Assembly (NCBI RefSeq): GCF_000757845.1
Contig: NZ_CP007753.1
Span: forward strand, 248,001 to 312,000
Origin: Prochlorococcus sp. MIT 0604
GTDB taxonomy: Bacteria; Cyanobacteriota; Cyanobacteriia; PCC-6307; Cyanobiaceae
DNA: 64,000 nucleotides
Direction: 5' to 3'
Of this stretch, positions 37,426 to 46,151 are shown in pieces. Under the pieces are notes generated by a model. It had not been told where the DNA came from. It was given only the letters and a program-made list of their open reading frames with translations, and made no database searches. The position numbers were made by a program, and so were the translations under genes. The first letter of the stretch is position 1, and the number at the start of each line of letters is the position of its first letter.

Positions 37426-38562
37426 ATGAATCTTTCAAAAAAATTTGAAGAACTAATTTCAAAACAGCTAGAGGGTTTTGGTTGCTCAATGGGCGTGACT
37501 AATTTAGTTATGTATCTTGCTTCAGCTAAGCAAGGCACTAAAGCATCTTTTGAAATGATTGGTCAATGGCCACAAATTGATAGGCTACTTACATCAATAG
37601 AAGATGATCCTTCACTAAAAGTTTCATCTCCTAATAGAAGATGGTACCCGCTTCAAGAAAATGACATTCTTCTTGGTGTCCTTAGGGTAGAAACTGATTT
37701 GAAAGACGGAAATTGGCCAGTATCTCTTGATTCCAGATTAAAAGCGCTTTCAATATCATTAGCTAAATGCGTCTCAATCGAATTAGAACGTCAAAATAAA
37801 AATGAAGAAATTAATTATTTAAAAAATCAGGTCAATATCATAATCCATCAATTAAGGAATCCATTGGCTGCTATAAGGACATATGCAAAGTTGCTAATAA
37901 AAAGACTTGGTTCAGATGATGACTCTATTGAAATAGTCGAACGCATGATAATTGAGCAAAAACAAATTAATCAATATATGGATTCTTTTGCGCAATTAAA
38001 TTCACCTATTCAACTTCCCCTAGAAATTGGAGAGGAAAGATTATTATTACCACCAAATTTAGACAATAAAAAGGTAATAACTGTTCAGAGTTTATTGAGG
38101 CCAATATTAGAAAGGGGTAAAGCTAATGCATACTTAGAGAATAGAGATTGGAATGAACCTTCTTTTTGGCCAGATTGGTCTTTATCGCCGTTAAAGGCAA
38201 AATATGCTGTAATCGCTGAAATTGTGGCCAATTTATTAGAAAATGCTTTTAAATATGCCCAAAAAGATGCTGAAATTGGACTCGCAATTACGAGTAATGG
38301 ACTTTGTATATTTGATGATGGTAAAAAAATAACCAAAAATGAAAACGAGAAAATTTTTGAAAAAGGTTTTAGAGGATCTGCTGCTAAGAAGAAAGAGGGC
38401 ACTGGTGTGGGACTTTTTTTGGCGAGGAAATTAGCAAAACAAATTGGAGGAGATTTGAGATTGCTGGAAAATAACTCGATTGATAATACTGAGAAATTAA
38501 AAAATCTTAAGAAGAAAAATATTTTCTATCTAGAACTACCTATAAAAGAATTGCATGCATAA
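37426..38562 (+). CDS. Hik2-like sensor histidine kinase
   Basis: A soluble sensor kinase of 378 residues with no membrane segment. An N-terminal sensory region (about residues 1-120, probably a divergent GAF domain) is followed by the dimerisation/phosphoacceptor helix with NIIIHQLRNPLAAIRTYAKLL (His141) and an HATPase domain with the N box EIVANLLENAFKYA and glycine-rich GTGVGLFLARKLAKQIGG. The wording of the H box, RNPLAAIRTYAKLL with KRL shortly after, resembles cyanobacterial Hik2 and the plastid sensor kinase CSK, which sense plastoquinone redox. No response regulator is adjacent. Confidence 0.8.
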   Translation: MNLSKKFEELISKQLEGFGCSMGVTNLVMYLASAKQGTKASFEMIGQWPQIDRLLTSIEDDPSLKVSSPNRRWYPLQENDILLGVLRVETDLKDGNWPVSLDSRLKALSISLAKCVSIELERQNKNEEINYLKNQVNIIIHQLRNPLAAIRTYAKLLIKRLGSDDDSIEIVERMIIEQKQINQYMDSFAQLNSPIQLPLEIGEERLLLPPNLDNKKVITVQSLLRPILERGKANAYLENRDWNEPSFWPDWSLSPLKAKYAVIAEIVANLLENAFKYAQKDAEIGLAITSNGLCIFDDGKKITKNENEKIFEKGFRGSAAKKKEGTGVGLFLARKLAKQIGGDLRLLENNSIDNTEKLKNLKKKNIFYLELPIKELHA

Positions 38563-39280
38563 ACAACATTGCAGTTTCAACTAATACAACACTTGCACCG
38601 CAGGCATCTCCATTGAAGCCTCCAATTTTATTACCCAGTATGTTTGGTATAAAATAGCTTAGAAAAATACCAATTAAAATAAGAACTAAAAATTTGATTA
38701 ATATTGCTTGGGATGTAATTGAAACTAATTGGTATACGATGAAAATTAAAAGAAAAATAATGGAGATTAAAGATTCTTTTTTAAATCCATTCCAAAACTT
38801 TTTGTGACTAATAGATTTTTTCTTATAACTCATATATTTAAACTTTTCTATAAAAAATAAATTTGAAAATCTTCCCCAAAATAAGCAAATAGGTAAAACA
38901 AAAATTATTAGGTTTTGAATTTTCAGTATGCACGCAATTTGAATTAAAGTTATAAAAACTAAAGCTTGAACGCCAAAGGACCCAACTTTACTATCTTTCA
39001 TTGCTTTTAAACGTTTCTTTTTACCCGCAAAAATACCATCAAAAGTATCCATTAAACCATCAATGTGTAGACCACCAGTAATTAAATATCCTGAAGCCAA
39101 ACAAATTAATGTAGAAGCATAAATTGACCAAGAGTTTGTTCTCAAAAAAAGAAAAATACAACCCTGTATTGTTCCAATAAAGAGTCCTAAAGGCGGCGCA
39201 AATTGTGCAATATTTTTAAATTCGGGATGAATTAAAGGTATCTTTGGAAATGTCGTATAGAAAATCCAAGATCCTGCCAA
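38540..39280 (-). CDS. cobS: Adenosylcobinamide-GDP ribazoletransferase (cobalamin synthase)
   Basis: Membrane protein that joins the lower-ligand nucleoside to adenosylcobinamide-GDP, the last step of (pseudo)cobalamin synthesis. 246 residues with about seven membrane spans. The active-site loop GGLHIDGLMDTFDGIFAGKKKR, then LKAMKDSKVGSFGVQAL, is diagnostic. A second motif, GGFNGDACGASVVLVET, lies near the C-terminus. The 3' end overlaps the histidine kinase by 23 bases, convergently. It fits with B12 synthesis together with the CobO-like gene. Confidence 0.95.
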   Translation of the reverse strand: MAGSWIFYTTFPKIPLIHPEFKNIAQFAPPLGLFIGTIQGCIFLFLRTNSWSIYASTLICLASGYLITGGLHIDGLMDTFDGIFAGKKKRLKAMKDSKVGSFGVQALVFITLIQIACILKIQNLIIFVLPICLFWGRFSNLFFIEKFKYMSYKKKSISHKKFWNGFKKESLISIIFLLIFIVYQLVSITSQAILIKFLVLILIGIFLSYFIPNILGNKIGGFNGDACGASVVLVETAMLFMHAILL

Positions 39281-39384
39281 ATTTTTTATTAAATATTTTT
39301 TGATGAGATAAAAATAGATTCAATATTAAATATAAATAATAGGCTAAATTAATAAAAAAGGATCAAAAAATTTTATAAATTATC

Positions 39385-40503
39385 GTGTTTGAATTTGAAA
39401 TTACATCGAATTGCAGTAATACAAAGGCAAGAACTGGTATATTTCATACACCAAATGGTCAAGTAAACACGCCAAAATTTATGCCTGTGGGTACTTTGGC
39501 AACTGTTAAAGGAATTTCATCAAAGCAGTTAACCTCTACTGGTTCAGAAATGATTCTCTCAAATACCTTTCATCTTCATTTACAACCCGGAGAAAAACTA
39601 ATTAAAGAATCTGGCGGAATACATAATTTCATGAATTGGCCTAAGCCTATCCTTACTGATTCAGGCGGATATCAAGTTTTTAGTTTGGCCAAATTAAATA
39701 ATATTTCTGATAAAGGTGTGGAATTTAAAAATCCAAGAGATGGTAGTCATGTATTTTTATCACCTGAAAAAGTAATGCAGATTCAAATGGATCTTGGATC
39801 GGATGTTGCGATGGCTTTTGATCATTGTCCTCCGCATACAGCTAATGAAAATGATATTGAGGACTCTTTACAAAGAACGCATTCATGGTTGCAAAAATGT
39901 GTTGAGACTCATCAGAAATCCAATCAAGCATTATTCGGCATAGTTCAAGGTGGTAAGTATCCTAGATTGAGAGAATATAGTGCAAGATATACAAGTTCTT
40001 TTGATCTACCTGGAATAGCAGTGGGAGGTGTAAGTGTTGGCGAGGCAGTTGAAGAAATACATAGTGTAATTAATTACGTCCCGAAATTCTTACCAATAAA
40101 TAAACCAAGATATTTAATGGGAATTGGCTCATTAAGAGAAATTTCTTTAGCTGTAGCTAAAGGATTCGACATATTTGACTGTGTTTTACCCACAAGACTA
40201 GGAAGACATGGGACTGCATTTTTTAATGATGAAAGATTGAATTTGCGAAATGCACGATTTAAAAATGACTTTTCTCCAATTGACAAAACTTGTAAATGCG
40301 AGACATGTAAATCCTATTCTCGAGCATATTTGCATCATTTAATTAGAAATGACGAAATATTAGGCCTAACCCTTATAAGTTTGCATAATATTGCTCACTT
40401 AATAAGATTTACTAATGCAATTTCTACGGCAATTAAAGATAATTGTTTTACAAATGATTTCGCTCCTTGGAAAACATCCTCTATTGCTCACCATACGTGG
40501 TAA
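39385..40503 (+). CDS. tgt: Queuine tRNA-ribosyltransferase
   Basis: Exchanges guanine 34 for the queuosine precursor in tRNAs with GUN anticodons. 372 residues. The catalytic aspartate regions are [23 protein letters not shown] and [14 protein letters not shown], and the zinc site is [19 protein letters not shown] near the C-terminus (three cysteines and a histidine). Start is GTG at 39385. It is followed 33 bases later by psbK on the same strand. Confidence 0.96.
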   Translation: MFEFEITSNCSNTKARTGIFHTPNGQVNTPKFMPVGTLATVKGISSKQLTSTGSEMILSNTFHLHLQPGEKLIKESGGIHNFMNWPKPILTDSGGYQVFSLAKLNNISDKGVEFKNPRDGSHVFLSPEKVMQIQMDLGSDVAMAFDHCPPHTANENDIEDSLQRTHSWLQKCVETHQKSNQALFGIVQGGKYPRLREYSARYTSSFDLPGIAVGGVSVGEAVEEIHSVINYVPKFLPINKPRYLMGIGSLREISLAVAKGFDIFDCVLPTRLGRHGTAFFNDERLNLRNARFKNDFSPIDKTCKCETCKSYSRAYLHHLIRNDEILGLTLISLHNIAHLIRFTNAISTAIKDNCFTNDFAPWKTSSIAHHTW

Positions 40504-40536
40504 CGTCTTATCATAATTAATTAAATTATCAAAAAG

Positions 40537-40677
40537 GTGCTCATTCTATTTAATACATTCGCTGAATTGCCCGAGGCTTATAAGGCCTTTGCTCCAACTG
40601 TTGATGTTCTTCCACTGATTCCTTTATTTTTCTTTTTATTAGTGTTTGTTTGGCAAGCTGCAGTTGGATTTAAATAA
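40537..40677 (+). CDS. psbK: Photosystem II protein PsbK
   Basis: A 46-residue PSII core subunit that contacts CP43. Starts at GTG with a short hydrophobic leader ([14 protein letters not shown]) and then the mature protein beginning [14 protein letters not shown], a membrane span and the ending [10 protein letters not shown], which matches PsbK closely. It lies just downstream of tgt and is convergent with the oxidoreductase at 40704. Confidence 0.93.
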
Positions 40678-40703
40678 AATTCTTTTAGTTTAGATTGTCT
40701 TTA

Positions 40704-41708
40704 TCAGAAGGGATTTTCAAGTAAAATCGCATCTCCAGAATTTTCTACAGCACTTTCTATAAAATCAGCAATTTTTAATGCTCTTGAGGCTTGCTCACCA
40801 TCTACCTCGGGTATTTCTTTGCCCTGAACGCACTTAAGAAAATGCTCCAGTTCTGCATAGAGAGGTTCAATGGAGGTTGTGCTAACTTCTTCGACATATC
40901 CATCATTTCTATAAACTAATTCTCCATGCTCTGCTGTGTATGATTCATTAGATTTTCGATGGATTTGTAAAGAGTGATTTAAAAAATCAGTTTCTACTAG
41001 TCCATTTTGGCAGTGAGCACTTAAACTTCTAATTTTTTTGTGACTCATTTTGCTTGCAGTTAGACTTGCAATAACATTATTTTTAAAAACCAAAGTAGCA
41101 TTGACATAATCTATTAAGCCTTCGCTATTTCTTCCTCCAACTGCTGCTAATTTTTGTATTTTTGAGTTTACAAGCTCCAAAATAAGATCAATGTCATGAA
41201 TCATTAAATCCATTACTACAGATACATCATTTGCTCTGTCTGCATGAGGACTGTGCCTCCTTGCTTCTAAAACAACAATTTCTTCATTATTTACTATTTT
41301 ATTTAATTCTCTAAAAGCAGGATTAAATCTTTCAATATGCCCTACTTGTAATAGAGAGTTACTTGCATTAGCAGCCTCGATTAGAGATTTTGCTTCCAAC
41401 TCGTTAGCTGCAATTGGTTTTTCAATGAGAACGTTAGCACCTCCATTAAGACAATCTAGTCCTACTTTTTGATGAAGTAGTGTAGGGACAGCAATACAGA
41501 TAGCATCAACTTTTGGAATTAGGTCTTTATAATCCTTGAACCATTCACATTGAAATTGCTCAATAGCTAATTTACCTCTTTCCTCATTTGGATCTGCGAC
41601 TCCAATGAGATTTGCATCTTTGAGTAAACTTAGTACTCGAGCATGATGCCAGCCCATATTTCCTATACCTATGACTCCAACCTTTACGGGTGATGAGGTT
41701 GGTTGCAT
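40704..41708 (-). CDS. Gfo/Idh/MocA family NAD-dependent oxidoreductase
   Basis: A 334-residue sugar-type dehydrogenase. The Rossmann motif VGVIGIGNMGWHHARVL is at the N-terminus, and the family's substrate-lysine motif appears as VLIEKPIAANELEA near residue 95. A C-terminal beta-sheet domain follows. The substrate is not evident; UDP-sugar, myo-inositol or scyllo-inositol enzymes all belong here. Divergent family membership prevents a specific call. Confidence 0.85.
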   Translation of the reverse strand: MQPTSSPVKVGVIGIGNMGWHHARVLSLLKDANLIGVADPNEERGKLAIEQFQCEWFKDYKDLIPKVDAICIAVPTLLHQKVGLDCLNGGANVLIEKPIAANELEAKSLIEAANASNSLLQVGHIERFNPAFRELNKIVNNEEIVVLEARRHSPHADRANDVSVVMDLMIHDIDLILELVNSKIQKLAAVGGRNSEGLIDYVNATLVFKNNVIASLTASKMSHKKIRSLSAHCQNGLVETDFLNHSLQIHRKSNESYTAEHGELVYRNDGYVEEVSTTSIEPLYAELEHFLKCVQGKEIPEVDGEQASRALKIADFIESAVENSGDAILLENPF

Positions 41709-41758
41709 AATTTCAAATTCATATATTAATTATCATTATCCTCTATGGGGAGTCACAT

Positions 41759-43027
41759 TTAGCTTTTTGGAAGAATTATTTTAACACGATCAATTTTTGG
41801 CCCTGACATAGAAATAACTTCAAATTTAATATTATTAAAATCTAAAACGTCGCCAATTTTTGGAACCATTTGAAATTTTTCTAACATAAATCCAGCAAGA
41901 GTATGATAATCAGTACCTTCTGGAATAGAACATCCTATTTTTTTATTGATTTCAACAATTTCTGATTTTCCAGCTATTGACCATTTTTTAGAGAAATTAT
42001 CTAACATTCTCATATCTGAATAAATTCTATTATTGAGCATTTCCTCTCCAACTATTTCGCCATTTAGATCAGCTGCAGTTATAAGTCCTTCTGTTCCACC
42101 GTGTTCATCAACTACTAGTAAGAACGGATTATAGTCTCTTACTATTGGAAATATTTCTGCTAGTGAACATGTTTCTATTATTTTTGTTACTGGTAAAAGG
42201 AATGGCTCTAATAATGTATCGGCTTCCATTTCACCTTTTGATATTGGCTTAGCTAGATAACGTAAATCTAATACACCTAATACATCATCTAAAGACTCAC
42301 CAATCACAAAGAAGCGAGCATGTCGAGTTTTATCTACTTGTTTCATTAGTTCTGAAAAGGTTATATTTTTTGGCAAAGTTACCATTTCAGATCTTGGAAT
42401 CATCACTTCTTTAACCTGTGTATCTTTTAAAGCAAAAACTCCTTCAAGAATATTCTTCTCATCTGGTTTTAAACCTGTTACGTTATCTGTTTCTATAAGA
42501 GTTTCTAATTCTCCAGCAGATAAACCCGAGTTTAAAGAATCCCATTTGTTATTTAAATTGAACAAGCCTAAACAAGCGCTAGCAAAAAATTCTATTGTTT
42601 TCACTATAGGATTCATAGCTTTTCTAACGGCATCGAATATTGTGGTCAACCTTAAAGCAGCGGATTCTGGATTGTTAATTACTAAAGCTTTTGGAATTAG
42701 TCCAGAAACAAGAGTAACAACTAAAACAATAAATAAAAATAATAGAAGATCATAAAATCTATTTGATAAAATATTGCTTTTCCAATAATCATTAGCCAAG
42801 TTATTGCTGAGCCATCCAATTGCAATTAATGAAATTGTTACACCAAATTGAGAAGCAATTAGTGAAGATCTAAAGCGTTTTTGAATTTTTAAAATTGAAA
42901 ATGCTCCTTTCTTTTTTTCTTCTATTAACCTTAAAACTTTACTTGGCCTTATTAATAAAAAAGAGAGTTCACTTGCTGCGAAAAAAGCTGGTAGAAATAA
43001 AAGAAATAAAAGTAGAGTTATTTTCAT
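41759..43027 (-). CDS. CNNM/HlyC-CorC family membrane protein with CBS domains
   Basis: A 422-residue protein: an N-terminal DUF21/CNNM membrane domain (four hydrophobic segments, residues 1-150, opening ITLLLFLLFLPAFFAASELSFL), a pair of CBS domains (about 195-320, with EVMIPRSEMVTLPKNITF and HARFFVIGESLDDVLGVLD), and a C-terminal CorC/HlyC domain (about 330-415). Members of this family are linked with magnesium and cobalt efflux. Called hemolysin-like in older annotations, which is misleading. Confidence 0.87.
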   Translation of the reverse strand: MKITLLLFLLFLPAFFAASELSFLLIRPSKVLRLIEEKKKGAFSILKIQKRFRSSLIASQFGVTISLIAIGWLSNNLANDYWKSNILSNRFYDLLLFLFIVLVVTLVSGLIPKALVINNPESAALRLTTIFDAVRKAMNPIVKTIEFFASACLGLFNLNNKWDSLNSGLSAGELETLIETDNVTGLKPDEKNILEGVFALKDTQVKEVMIPRSEMVTLPKNITFSELMKQVDKTRHARFFVIGESLDDVLGVLDLRYLAKPISKGEMEADTLLEPFLLPVTKIIETCSLAEIFPIVRDYNPFLLVVDEHGGTEGLITAADLNGEIVGEEMLNNRIYSDMRMLDNFSKKWSIAGKSEIVEINKKIGCSIPEGTDYHTLAGFMLEKFQMVPKIGDVLDFNNIKFEVISMSGPKIDRVKIILPKS

Positions 43028-43045
43028 TCAATGACAAATGAATAA

Positions 43046-43118
43046 TGGGGGTGGCGAGGATCGAACTCGCCTTAGCCAAATTATGAGTTTGGTGCATTCA
43101 CCAGATTGCTACACCCCC
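43046..43118 (-). tRNA. tRNA with CAT anticodon (Met or lysidine Ile2)
   Basis: Acceptor arms GGGGGTG/CACCCCC pair with discriminator A. The anticodon arm is CCAAA-CTCATAA-TTTGG with CAT in the loop. It is not the initiator (no GGG/CCC anticodon stem). The anticodon arm resembles that of plastid trnI-CAU, so it may be the lysidine-modified Ile2 tRNA rather than elongator Met. A 24-base palindrome lies eight bases upstream of its 5' end. Confidence 0.9.
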
Positions 43119-43125
43119 AAGGGAA

Positions 43126-43149
43126 TTAATGTAATTTTAATTACATTAA
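43126..43149. repeat. 24-base palindrome upstream of the CAT tRNA
   Basis: Two perfect 11-base arms, TTAATGTAATT (43126-43136) and AATTACATTAA (43139-43149), separated by TT. It is eight bases from the tRNA 5' end on the opposite strand and 110 bases from the pyrE start. It may be a promoter-proximal operator or an RNA hairpin; no protein is known to me to bind it. Confidence 0.6.
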
Positions 43150-43259
43150 ATTTCAATATACAATATAAAAATAATATTTCAAAAAACACCTCATTAGGAA
43201 GTTTTTGTGAGATTTCTTTTTTTTCTTCTAATCTTTAAATATAAATCAAACTTTTACTA

Positions 43260-43820
43260 ATGGGCAAATTTTCGGATAAATATAATTTAAATAAAGAAAA
43301 ATTGTTAAAACAGTTAATTGAAAAATCTTACAAGAAAGGAAACTTCACTTTATCTTCAGGAAAAAAAAGCAGTCATTACTTGAACTGTAAACCAGTATCA
43401 TTAAATGGCGAAGGCTTAAACTTAATAAGTGAATTATTTTTAGATTTAAAGGACTCAAGGTCAAAAGCTGTAGCAGGATTGACATTAGGTGCAGACCCTA
43501 TAGTAAGTGGATTAATTGTTAAAGCAGCTTTGAATGGACTAGACCTTGATGGTTTAATAATTAGGAAAGAAATCAAAAAATACGGTACCAAAGCTGGAAT
43601 AGAGGGCCCTATATTAGAAGAAGGAACTTTGGTAACTGTCTTAGAGGATGTGGTTACAACTGCTGGTTCAGTAATAAAAGCTATAAAAAAATTACGAGAA
43701 AATAATTATGTTGTTGAGGAAGTTTTGTCTATAGTTGATAGGCAAGAAGGGGGATTAAAAGCCCTTGAAGATGAAAATGTTAAATTAAAGAGTCTTTTTA
43801 CAATAAAAGACTTTTTATGA
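43260..43820 (+). CDS. pyrE: Orotate phosphoribosyltransferase
   Basis: Attaches PRPP to orotate in pyrimidine synthesis. 186 residues. The substrate motifs are [29 protein letters not shown] and the PRPP-binding loop [17 protein letters not shown], which normally reads EDVxTTGxS; here AGS replaces GGS. Orotidine decarboxylase is not adjacent. It is followed by the ygfZ-like gene 10 bases later, so both are on one transcript. Confidence 0.95.
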   Translation: MGKFSDKYNLNKEKLLKQLIEKSYKKGNFTLSSGKKSSHYLNCKPVSLNGEGLNLISELFLDLKDSRSKAVAGLTLGADPIVSGLIVKAALNGLDLDGLIIRKEIKKYGTKAGIEGPILEEGTLVTVLEDVVTTAGSVIKAIKKLRENNYVVEEVLSIVDRQEGGLKALEDENVKLKSLFTIKDFL

Positions 43821-43830
43821 TTATTTCAAA

Positions 43831-44667
43831 ATGCAAGATATAAAAAAAAAGTTTTGGCTTGAAAAATTTGATTGTTTTTCAATTACTGGAAAAGATGCCA
43901 GAAAATTTTTAAATGGAATAACAACTGGTAATATTCTTAATTCAGAAAATAAAGTTATCAAAACTTGTTGGTTAACTCCAAATGGAGTTCTAAGGTCATT
44001 AATTGAAATTATTTTTTTAGAAAGAAGATTAGAAGTAATTATCTTGGCCGGTAATACAAATGAAATAATTGATTACTTTAATCAAATTATATTCCCAGCG
44101 GACGATGTACTTCTGAGTGAACCTTCCTTGATAAATAGAATTCAGGAAATTGATGAATCTAGTTCATGGAGAAATCACCAGCCTGTTTTCTTCAAAACAG
44201 AAGATAAAGAATTTGAAATATATAAAAATAAAATAAATTTACTAAATCCCAATGATTTAAAACTTTGGAAGATTAATCAGGCAATACCCTCATTAGAAAT
44301 GGAAATAAACGGAAAAAATAATCCTCTTGAGCTTGGATTACAAGATCTTATAGATTTTAATAAAGGTTGTTATTTAGGACAAGAAACAATGTCAAAAATA
44401 AAAAATGTTTCTTCTTTAAAACAGGAAATAAGAATTTGGAAATCAATTGAATCTAATTTCAATTTAGACTTAGAAGATAAAAATTTATATACAAATTCTG
44501 CCAAGGATATTTCTGTAGGTAAAATCACTAGTTTTTTTAAATCAGATTGTCAAATAAAAGGTTTAGCTATGATAAAAAGAAAATATTTAGAGGAAGAAAG
44601 TTATTTTTTTTCAGAAATTTTTGGAAAAATTAGTATAAATAAATCTGTAGGATCAATTTTTCTTTAA
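43831..44667 (+). CDS. ygfZ: Folate-binding YgfZ/GcvT-like protein
   Basis: A 278-residue tetrahydrofolate-binding protein involved in repair and assembly of certain Fe-S enzymes. The family signature K-G-C-Y-x-G-Q-E is present as FNKGCYLGQETMSKI at about residues 183-197, and the N-terminal FSITGKDARKFLNGITTGN shows the GcvT fold. The C-terminal domain is shortened relative to E. coli YgfZ. It overlaps the nuclease gene at its 3' end by 15 bases. Confidence 0.88.
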   Translation: MQDIKKKFWLEKFDCFSITGKDARKFLNGITTGNILNSENKVIKTCWLTPNGVLRSLIEIIFLERRLEVIILAGNTNEIIDYFNQIIFPADDVLLSEPSLINRIQEIDESSSWRNHQPVFFKTEDKEFEIYKNKINLLNPNDLKLWKINQAIPSLEMEINGKNNPLELGLQDLIDFNKGCYLGQETMSKIKNVSSLKQEIRIWKSIESNFNLDLEDKNLYTNSAKDISVGKITSFFKSDCQIKGLAMIKRKYLEEESYFFSEIFGKISINKSVGSIFL

Positions 44668-46071
44668 TCGATCTTTGATTAAATATTCTGCAATTTGTAG
44701 AGTAGCAAAACAATCATCTTTATTATATTGGATAATTTTCTTTAAAAATATTTGGTTTTCTGTAATTTGATATTGAATCCACCAATAAAGTGCTTTAGAG
44801 CCACTTACATTTTTCTGCGCCCATTCAAATCCAAGCCAATTAGAAACATTTTTTAAGCCATATTTTTTTAGTGGTAATATCCAAGACTTTCTTATTAAGG
44901 TATGTAAGTCAATAAATCTGGAGGAAAGTGAATCAATTTCTTCAAAACTAAAATTTAGTTCTTTAGCAATATTAATTATTGATATTCTTTCAGTTTCTCC
45001 GTAATGCAAAACTGGCCATTCCTTGTTTGAAAAAAGTACTTCAATAATTTGCCTGTAAGATTCTCCTTTATTGTTTTTAAGATTTAAGATTGGTTCATAA
45101 ATAAGATCTTCTTTTTTTATAGACAAATTATTTACTTTTAAAAACCCATATAAAAAATCATGCTTTTCATCTGGATTTGACTCAATATCAAATATATAAA
45201 ATCCCGAACATATTTTTTCTAATAGATCTTCCGTATTATTTTTATTAGAAATGAAATATGGTTCTCCAGAGATATATGCTTGCGCTTGCTTTACAAATAT
45301 GGATGCTTTTTCATATTTCTGATCTTTGAATTTATATAATTTCTCTCCAAGTTGTTTTTCGCTGTAAGAAGCTAATGTTTGGGTATTAGTTATTCCATTT
45401 GCTTTGAGTAACGAGGCCGTTTTGGAACCTATTCCATCTATATCTGTTAGATATCCTTTTTCTTTTGCTTCTTTATCACAAAATTTTTGCCAAGAACAAA
45501 TAGTACATTTTTTTCTATCTTGAGTTATTTCTGGTATAGATCCCTCCAAGCATTCATTCAAATTTAATAAAACATTTAAAACTTTTTTTCTTAATTTTTT
45601 ATTTAAATAAATTTCTTCAACTTTAACTTTTTTATAAAAACTTGAAAGTACTAATCCTTTCTCAATTTTAGATTCTTGAAAAGATTCCAAAAACATAGAA
45701 CAAAAAGCTAAGTCGAATAAATGTTCCTTAGTTGTTTTGTGGCCTAACTTATAAACAGCAGGTAAATATTTATATTGTCCCCATTTACTTTTACCTTTAG
45801 TCTTTAAAAGTAATTGTGGAAGTATCTCTACGTTTATATTTTGGAAAAGATTTCCTTTGATTTTTAATCCAATTACCCCTTGATAACCATTTTCACAGGC
45901 TTTTAATCCTGTATATATTTCACCATTACAAAATTCAGAGAAAATTTGAAACTGATTAATTTTATCTATTGCTTTATGGGGAGACCAAACTTCATAAGAT
46001 TTTTTACCCTTAAAATCGAGCCATGCTTTTCTTTTGCATCTTGTAAAACTTTTTAAATGAAGTGAATTCAA
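44653..46071 (-). CDS. TM0106-like RecB-family nuclease with DEDD exonuclease domain
   Basis: A 472-residue multidomain protein. The N-terminal RecB/Cas4-like region carries the Fe-S signature C12 and C189-x2-C192-x5-C198. A helix-hairpin-helix follows (IDGIGSKTASLLKANGI, 211-227), then an RNase H-like DEDD exonuclease domain with DIE (295-297), D388 and D452/D453. In the RecB part the usual PDLLV and DTK acids appear as PQLLL (85-89) and YKL (107-109), so that site may be inactive. The family (TIGR03491-type) has no settled role; DNA repair is likely. Start ATG at 46071. Confidence 0.78.
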   Translation of the reverse strand: MNSLHLKSFTRCKRKAWLDFKGKKSYEVWSPHKAIDKINQFQIFSEFCNGEIYTGLKACENGYQGVIGLKIKGNLFQNINVEILPQLLLKTKGKSKWGQYKYLPAVYKLGHKTTKEHLFDLAFCSMFLESFQESKIEKGLVLSSFYKKVKVEEIYLNKKLRKKVLNVLLNLNECLEGSIPEITQDRKKCTICSWQKFCDKEAKEKGYLTDIDGIGSKTASLLKANGITNTQTLASYSEKQLGEKLYKFKDQKYEKASIFVKQAQAYISGEPYFISNKNNTEDLLEKICSGFYIFDIESNPDEKHDFLYGFLKVNNLSIKKEDLIYEPILNLKNNKGESYRQIIEVLFSNKEWPVLHYGETERISIINIAKELNFSFEEIDSLSSRFIDLHTLIRKSWILPLKKYGLKNVSNWLGFEWAQKNVSGSKALYWWIQYQITENQIFLKKIIQYNKDDCFATLQIAEYLIKDRLKKN

Positions 46072-46151
46072 ATTATTTTTTAAGGGCGGTTTTAAAATTT
46101 ACTCATATAAATTAGTATAGATAATTAGAAGAAATCAAGGAAATTTGAAAT

